Source: Planctomycetota bacterium (GTDB taxonomy: Bacteria > Planctomycetota > MHYJ01 > JACQXL01 > JACRIJ01). Taken from it: a stretch of 34,357 nucleotides of DNA. The notes below the pieces were generated by a model, which saw only the letters and a list, made by a program, of their open reading frames with translations, had not been told where the DNA came from and did no database searches. The stretch covers positions 1 to 34,357 of the forward strand of contig JACRIJ010000118.1 in the NCBI GenBank assembly GCA_016220095.1. The letters run 5' to 3'. How positions within the stretch are numbered: position 1 is the first letter of the stretch; the number at the start of each line of letters is the position of its first letter. The translations under genes and the position numbers were made by a program. Below are positions 29,973 through 34,357 of this stretch, piece after piece.

Positions 29973-31540
29973 ATTTTCGCATGCTTCCTGCCTGTTTCGT
30001 CATACACGAGATAGCCTATGTCCAGTCTTTCCGCCATTTCCACGAGATGGGGCAGATAGTTGCCGTACGTGAATCCCAGATGGTTGCACGGCCACATCTC
30101 TATCATCTGCTTGTCCGGTACAGGCAATTTCCCGAGAATTATAGGCCATGAAAGGTTGTATTTCTTATGGTCTTCCTTGCGGACTTCCGTTGTCTCAATG
30201 ACCGTTGCAGTCATGAAATACCTCAGGTTTTCCCTTGCCAATCTGGCTACGGTCATGGTTTCTCCGCCGGGAGTTCTGCCTCTTACGGCAGCTCCGCCGG
30301 CATCGTAAAATATCTCCTGCCCCATGTACTCCGCGTAATCCAGCTTTTTCAGGCTGTTTTCCGTTGACTTGCCGAAAAAATACGGCGGGTGCTGGCCGCA
30401 ATTGACTATCGCAAGCCTTCCATCTTCCACGTCCCTGAAATCGCCGAATCCTGCGGGCCTGCCTGACAACAGGTACAGCCACATCTGCGTCATCGCGGAA
30501 TCCATGTCGTTTTCGCACGCGACCGGATAAATGCTCTTTGATTTGCCTTCAGGCCCGATGTCGTTGTTCATAAACGCCGCGGTCACGCATTGCGTGCAGT
30601 CCCTCGCGCTGAGCTCGTCCTGGCATTTTATACCGCCGAATGTCGCCCCGTATCTTTCAAACAAATCTTTCGCGGCATAATAAAAAGACAGCTGGTAAAT
30701 GAATTTGTTGATGTCCGGAAATTTCCTACTTGTAAAATCAAATTGTCCGTGCTTGTTTTTGTACAAGTAATCCACGGCGTTTTGTATGCGTTTGTCCGCG
30801 ATTTTTGACGGCGCGGACGCGCCGGGCTGTTTTTTCCATACGATTAATTCCAGGGCCCGGGCCTTGAGTTCCGATTGGTCAAGGGCCTCGTACGATACGC
30901 CCCAATTTTTCGCCCAATAGTCCACGTCAGCCGTGGTGGTGCACATCTTCAGGCTCATCCCGCCGAAGGCGATGTACTTCTGGCATTTTAATTTTTCAAT
31001 TGCCGCGACAGCCGTTGACGCGGCGTCCTTTCGTTTTTTATAGAATGCGAGCACGCGCAGTATTTCATCAACGGCCTTTTCATCTTTATCAACTTTTCCA
31101 TAAACCAATTGATACGGCAGACCGATTCTTTTCAACGCGCCCCCGACGGCCATACCGGCTACGAGGCCCGGTACCTGCGTATCCTTGTACGCGTAAATCA
31201 ATACCCTCGCGATGCCGCGGTCAATATTGTCCAGCGCATTGGCAAAAGCCGCAACAGCGTCTCTTGAATCGTAGGGAAAAGTCCAAGACCCTTCGTTTAT
31301 TATGATGGCGTCGGCGTTTGCGCGGGCGATGTTCTGCGCGTGCAGGCGCACGAGGTTGGTGTTCCACGCTAACTGGTCTTCCTTTGGGAGGCCTTCGCCG
31401 CCGCGGATGACGTTGACGCCTTTTTTCTTCAGGGCGTCAACGAGGAATTTTTCATACCTGAGCATCATATCAAGGTTTTGCGACCTGACCCATGGCCGCG
31501 GGTCATTCGGCGAAAAAACGCCGACGGTGATTTTATTCAT
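29966..31540 (-). CDS. L-fucose/D-arabinose isomerase family enzyme
   Basis: 524 residues from ATG 31540, which has GGAGAT at good spacing (the frame to 31720 reads repeat sequence and is rejected). It interconverts aldoses and ketoses using Mn2+. The metal ligands fit the FucI pattern: Glu343 (VACEND) and Asp367 (GFGDFRD), 24 residues apart as in E. coli FucI (337/361), and a C-terminal His487 (PCNHLG). It is shorter than FucI (591), mainly at the C-terminal end. FucI enzymes also convert D-arabinose to D-ribulose. The same-strand kinase gene lies upstream and is of the D-ribulokinase type, which favours a D-arabinose/D-ribulose route. The exact substrate is inferred. Confidence 0.85.
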   Translation of the reverse strand: MNKITVGVFSPNDPRPWVRSQNLDMMLRYEKFLVDALKKKGVNVIRGGEGLPKEDQLAWNTNLVRLHAQNIARANADAIIINEGSWTFPYDSRDAVAAFANALDNIDRGIARVLIYAYKDTQVPGLVAGMAVGGALKRIGLPYQLVYGKVDKDEKAVDEILRVLAFYKKRKDAASTAVAAIEKLKCQKYIAFGGMSLKMCTTTADVDYWAKNWGVSYEALDQSELKARALELIVWKKQPGASAPSKIADKRIQNAVDYLYKNKHGQFDFTSRKFPDINKFIYQLSFYYAAKDLFERYGATFGGIKCQDELSARDCTQCVTAAFMNNDIGPEGKSKSIYPVACENDMDSAMTQMWLYLLSGRPAGFGDFRDVEDGRLAIVNCGQHPPYFFGKSTENSLKKLDYAEYMGQEIFYDAGGAAVRGRTPGGETMTVARLARENLRYFMTATVIETTEVRKEDHKKYNLSWPIILGKLPVPDKQMIEMWPCNHLGFTYGNYLPHLVEMAERLDIGYLVYDETGRKHAKIS

Positions 31541-31795
31541 AACATAATCTCCAATACGTTTTCTTCTACAACAGATTTTAGCGGATTGAACGGATAAGAC
31601 TAAACGACTGAACAACTTGGACGACGAAACGACGACGAAATCTAACAGGGACTTGACGAGATTTTTCGGAAATTTAATGATTTTGTGACTGGATGATTTG
31701 ATGATTTGACGATTACGCATCCGTCGTCAATCATTAAGTCGCAAATCATCCAGTCATTAAATCCCAATAGTCCTTCATTCTTCATTATTCTTTTT
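31541..31795. repeat. Degenerate repeat tract between kinase and isomerase genes
   Basis: A low-complexity mixture: GACGACGAAACGACGACGAA, then ATGATTTGATGATTTGACGA and repeated TCATTAA/CATCCAGTCA words, ending in TTCATTCTTCATTATTC and TTTTTTCATATTTCG. The last part is a relative of the 76-bp repeat at 801-965. No gene in either strand. Confidence 0.75.
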
Positions 31796-33424
31796 TCATA
31801 TTTCGTTATAGAGCATTTGGTGTTCGTACATCAACTTGAAAATCTTATATTTTTTTTCATGAAATTCCGCGTACGATTTATCCGGCTTTATAACGCCTTT
31901 GGCCGAACTCATTTTCCTGCAGGCATCCTGCACGGACGCGAAAGCGCCGGTTGCGCGCGCGGCGAGCATTGCCGCGCCTGACAAGACGGCCTCTTCTTCC
32001 GAAGGGATGTAAATTTCACAGCCGGTAATATTCGCGTGTTCCTGCAGGAAATACCTGTTCTTCGTGAGGCCGCCGCATGAGGCGATGGCCTTTATGCTGT
32101 GGCCGTGCCTGTTCATTTCCTCAAGTATATGCCGCGTGCCGTATGCGATGGCCTGCAATGCGGCCAGATAAAGCGCCGCATAGCTGTTGATGTCGTTATT
32201 TAATGTAAGGCCCGATATACAGCCTTTAGCGTCCGGGTTCGCGCGCGGTGACCTGTTCCCGTGGAAATACGGGAGTATATGCAGGTCCTTTGTCGGGAAC
32301 TTATTTTTTTTTAACAGGTCATCAAGACGCGCGTTCAGGCATTCAAAAAGCGTCTGGCGTTTATCGCGGGCATCCTGCCGGACTTGATTGTATAATGAAT
32401 TCGTTTGTAATATAAAATCTACAAGTGAACCTGTCGCGCTCTGGCCACCTTCGGTAAGCCACATGCCGGGCATCATGGCGCTGTAATAAGGCCCCCAGAC
32501 GCCGGGCACGAATATGGGTTTTCCGGATACAGCCATATGGCACGTGGAAGTTCCGCCGATTAAAGACAATACATTTTCAAAAGAAAACCCGGTATTTTTT
32601 TTCAGAGGAATACCCGCGACCCCGATGCCGCCTGCGTGGGCGTCTATGATGCCGGCGCCTGCGATTGTATTTTGCGAAAGCCCCAATTCTTGCGCTGAGC
32701 GTTCAGTAAGGGGTCCGATCGGCGTGCCCATTGGGCGTATATCGGTTCCGATTTTGTTCTGGTCCAGCAGGTCCTCAAGGCCTGTCCGCGAATAAAAACT
32801 CCTGTCCCAACCGCCGTTTTGGCCTTTATGGCCGAGGTATCCCCATTTGCAGACGACGGTGCACAGACTGCGCGCGTCTACGCCCGTGGCCCTGAATGTG
32901 AGATAATCCGCGAGGTCCAGGAATTTTGCAGTTTTTTTCCACGATTTCGGCAGGTTTTTTTTCAGCCAGAGCAATTTAGGCGGTTCCTGTTCAGGGGACA
33001 TCTTACCGCCAACGTATTTTAAGACCACGTGTTTTGTTGAATTTATAAAATCGGCCTCGTTTTTTGCCCGATGGTCCATCCAGACGATGATGTTTTGTTC
33101 ATTACGGCCTGTCGCGGAAACAGTAACCGGCCTGTCATTGCAATCAAGCGCCACAAGCGAACATGTAGCGTCAAATGCGATGCCTGCGACGTCTTCTTTT
33201 TTAATGCCGGCATTTCTTGTTGCTGTCCTGACGGCCTTGCAGGTGCTATTCCAGATGTTTTCCGAGGATTGTTCCGAGAAATCCTGCGCCGGGTGATAGA
33301 TGTCAATAGATGCGCACCCATAGCCGTGCATCCTGCCTGACAGGTCAAATACTCCTGCGCGCACGCTTCCCGTGCCGGCGTCAACGCCGATTACGAATTT
33401 CTTTATTTGTTTAAATTTGTTCAG
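31796..33424 (-). CDS. FGGY-family pentulose kinase (D-ribulokinase type, TIGR01315-like)
   Basis: Up to 542 residues. It phosphorylates a pentulose with ATP in the cytosol. Family blocks: GIAFDATCSLVALDCNDRP, IIVWMDHRA, YVGGKMSPEQEPPKLLWLK, then DLADYLTFRATG, CTVVCKWGYLGH, and the C-terminal ASCGGLTKNRYFLQ. The essential N-terminal loop GVDAGTGSVRAGVFD is encoded from about 33388 downward, so the gene must begin above the GTG at 33364. No ATG, GTG or TTG exists in frame there: only CTG (33424) or ATA (33406) follow the upstream TGA. An ATG at 33428 (MTEQI) is one base out of frame, so a single-base indel, assembly error or rare start codon is likely. The coordinates give the open frame. The stop lies in a repeat; the isomerase gene follows 255 bp later. 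Confidence 0.85.
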   Translation of the reverse strand: MNKFKQIKKFVIGVDAGTGSVRAGVFDLSGRMHGYGCASIDIYHPAQDFSEQSSENIWNSTCKAVRTATRNAGIKKEDVAGIAFDATCSLVALDCNDRPVTVSATGRNEQNIIVWMDHRAKNEADFINSTKHVVLKYVGGKMSPEQEPPKLLWLKKNLPKSWKKTAKFLDLADYLTFRATGVDARSLCTVVCKWGYLGHKGQNGGWDRSFYSRTGLEDLLDQNKIGTDIRPMGTPIGPLTERSAQELGLSQNTIAGAGIIDAHAGGIGVAGIPLKKNTGFSFENVLSLIGGTSTCHMAVSGKPIFVPGVWGPYYSAMMPGMWLTEGGQSATGSLVDFILQTNSLYNQVRQDARDKRQTLFECLNARLDDLLKKNKFPTKDLHILPYFHGNRSPRANPDAKGCISGLTLNNDINSYAALYLAALQAIAYGTRHILEEMNRHGHSIKAIASCGGLTKNRYFLQEHANITGCEIYIPSEEEAVLSGAAMLAARATGAFASVQDACRKMSSAKGVIKPDKSYAEFHEKKYKIFKLMYEHQMLYNEI

Positions 33425-33509
33425 TCATTAATCCATTAAATCTGTTGTTAGACGCCATATAATTAAACAAAAATAAGGCAAGAATTCAATAAAAAACAAA
33501 AAAACAAGC

Positions 33510-33538
33510 TTGACATGAATTTACAAAAGATCTATAAT
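33510..33538 (+). promoter_or_regulatory. Consensus sigma70 promoter overlapping a HindIII site
   Basis: TTGACA (33510-33515), 17-bp spacer, TATAAT (33533-33538); both boxes are perfect. AAGCTT (33506-33511) overlaps the first two bases of the -35 box. The gene start is 35 bp downstream with AAGGAGT as ribosome site. Confidence 0.85.
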
Positions 33539-33573
33539 AATTGGCATAAAGTACGATAGTAAGGAGTCGCATA

Positions 33574-34191
33574 ATGGGGCTTTTAAAAGAGTTATTCGGT
33601 TCTAATAAGGAAGAAATCTGGCGCCAGCTAAGCAGTGAAATCGGCGCGAATTACGTTGACGGCGGTTTCTGGGGAGGTTCAAAGGTAGAGGTTCGCACCG
33701 GCGAATGGACCATAACGCTTGACACGTTTACCCAGACAACATCAACCGGCAAATCGCATAGCTCTACAACGTATACGCGCATGAGGGCGCCTTTTGTAAA
33801 CAAGGACAGTTTTCGTTTTACAATCTACCGTAAAAGCATATTCAGCGGGATCGGAAAATTGTTCGGGATGCAGGATGTTGAGGTCGGTTATCCGGAATTT
33901 GACGAGGATTTTATCATCAAGGGCAATAATGAGGCTAAAATACGCGCGTTGTTTGCAAATCCGTACATACGCGAATTGATACAGGCACAACCGTCAATAT
34001 ACCTTGAAGTCAGAGATGATGAAGGCTGGTTTGGCAAGCAATTTCCGGAAGGTGTGGATGAGTTGTATTTTTATACCGTAGGCGTCATCAAAGACATAGA
34101 GAGATTGAAATTGCTGTATGCGCTTTTTGCCGAGGTCTTAAATCATCTCTGCCATCTGGATTCCGCCTATAAGAATGACCCGAATCTGTAA
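33574..34191 (+). CDS. Conserved hypothetical cytosolic protein
   Basis: 205 residues with no signal peptide or membrane segment. It begins MGLLKELFGSNKEEIWRQLS and contains YVDGGFWGG, EWTITLDTFT, RFTIYRKSIFSGIGKLFGMQ, DEDFIIKGNNEAKIRALFAN and DDEGWFGKQFPEG. The middle recalls the DUF3137-type fold (a beta-barrel with the FDEDFIIKGN turn), but I am not sure of that link. It sits alone behind a consensus promoter and is followed by a terminator, so it is an independently and probably strongly expressed gene. Confidence 0.8.
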   Translation: MGLLKELFGSNKEEIWRQLSSEIGANYVDGGFWGGSKVEVRTGEWTITLDTFTQTTSTGKSHSSTTYTRMRAPFVNKDSFRFTIYRKSIFSGIGKLFGMQDVEVGYPEFDEDFIIKGNNEAKIRALFANPYIRELIQAQPSIYLEVRDDEGWFGKQFPEGVDELYFYTVGVIKDIERLKLLYALFAEVLNHLCHLDSAYKNDPNL

Positions 34192-34261
34192 CGTAGTGCC
34201 TCAGTCAAGGTGGCATTTTAACATAGTAGTTATAATAGAAAAAACATATAGCGTATAATAG

Positions 34262-34284
34262 CCCAGCCATTTATGGCTGGGTTT
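34262..34284 (+). terminator. Terminator-like hairpin
   Basis: CCCAGCCAT-TT-ATGGCTGGG (34262-34281) is a perfect 9-bp stem followed by a short TTTG. It lies 70 bp after the stop of the last gene. Confidence 0.6.
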
Positions 34285-34306
34285 GTATGTCAAAAGCCTG
34301 ATACTT

Positions 34307-34346
34307 ACGCCATTCATGGCGTTATATTAAGGGCATGAATGCCCTT
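34307..34346. repeat. Two further short palindromes at the window end
   Basis: ACGCCAT-TC-ATGGCGT (34307-34322) and AAGGGCAT-GA-ATGCCCTT (34329-34346). With the terminator hairpin they make three consecutive palindromes whose centres all read CAT-NN-ATG, about 45 and 23 bp apart centre to centre. Confidence 0.7.
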
Positions 34347-34357
34347 CATATTTCTCA

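Noticed and set aside
33408..33420. Programmed -1 frameshift at TTTAAAC (minus strand) to start the FGGY kinase
   Set aside because: The heptamer is a classic slippery sequence, but the zero frame it would need hits a TGA just upstream and has no start codon, so it cannot be translated into the site.

Overview
The window looks like chromosomal DNA of an uncultured, Gram-negative-type bacterium. Two points support this. There are lipoproteins with SPase II lipoboxes and good sigma70-type promoters (TTGACA/TATAAT). The intergenic spaces are also full of degenerate, short-period repeats of the kind common in Planctomycetota, Omnitrophota and related subsurface lineages. The family mix (aldehyde ferredoxin oxidoreductase, DUF2752, GYF_2, fused MFS/spermidine synthase, FGGY pentulose kinase, two-CW protein) fits the PVC group. 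I cannot place it further from sequence alone. No rRNA, CRISPR array or complete IS element is visible.

Layout. 1-955: tandem and dispersed repeats. 956-2956 (-): PAS histidine kinase. 3.15-4.45 kb: a tRNA-Gly relic plus a GIY-YIG gene, then an intact tRNA-Gly(GCC) plus a second GIY-YIG gene, then a 119-bp MITE-like element. 4.47-9.67 kb (+): a signalling operon from a strong promoter, consisting of a two-CW protein, a hybrid kinase, an Hpt protein, and a PilB/GspE-type ATPase with a receiver domain at each end. 9.7-12.4 kb: decayed accessory genes (two truncated copies of a TOTE-type primase start, and a hicA with two nonsense codons next to an intact hicB) around an M48 protease. 12.4-15.1 kb: a TPR protein and a lipoprotein with a possible sigma54 promoter. 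15.2-19.7 kb (-): an mreB C-terminal fragment, a GNAT protein, a CPBP protease with zinc ribbon, and a membrane operon (DUF2752, GYF_2, unknown). 20.1-24.8 kb (+): a secreted/anchored protein, a LEA-type lipoprotein, a tungsten aldehyde oxidoreductase and a double-domain class II aldolase. 24.9-26.8 kb (+): a complete HindIII-type restriction-modification system. 27-29.8 kb (+): a fused transporter-like/spermidine synthase-like protein and a small membrane protein. 29.9-33.4 kb (-): an FGGY pentulose kinase followed by an L-fucose/D-arabinose isomerase-type enzyme. 33.5-34.2 kb (+): a cytosolic hypothetical, then a terminator and palindromes.

How the genes may work together. The 4.6-9.7 kb operon has every phosphorelay part (His, Asp, His, Asp) and ends on a motor ATPase, which suggests direct phosphorelay control of a type IV pilus or secretion ATPase rather than of transcription. 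The isomerase, kinase, class II aldolase and AOR could form a pathway for D-arabinose/L-fucose-type sugars, in which the small aldehyde released by the aldolase is oxidised by AOR with ferredoxin. This is inference, because the two gene groups are about 5 kb apart. The defence content is one intact R-M system beside two decayed systems (hicA, TOTE).

A striking structural feature is that low-complexity repeat tracts begin at, or overlap, the stop codons of several unrelated genes.
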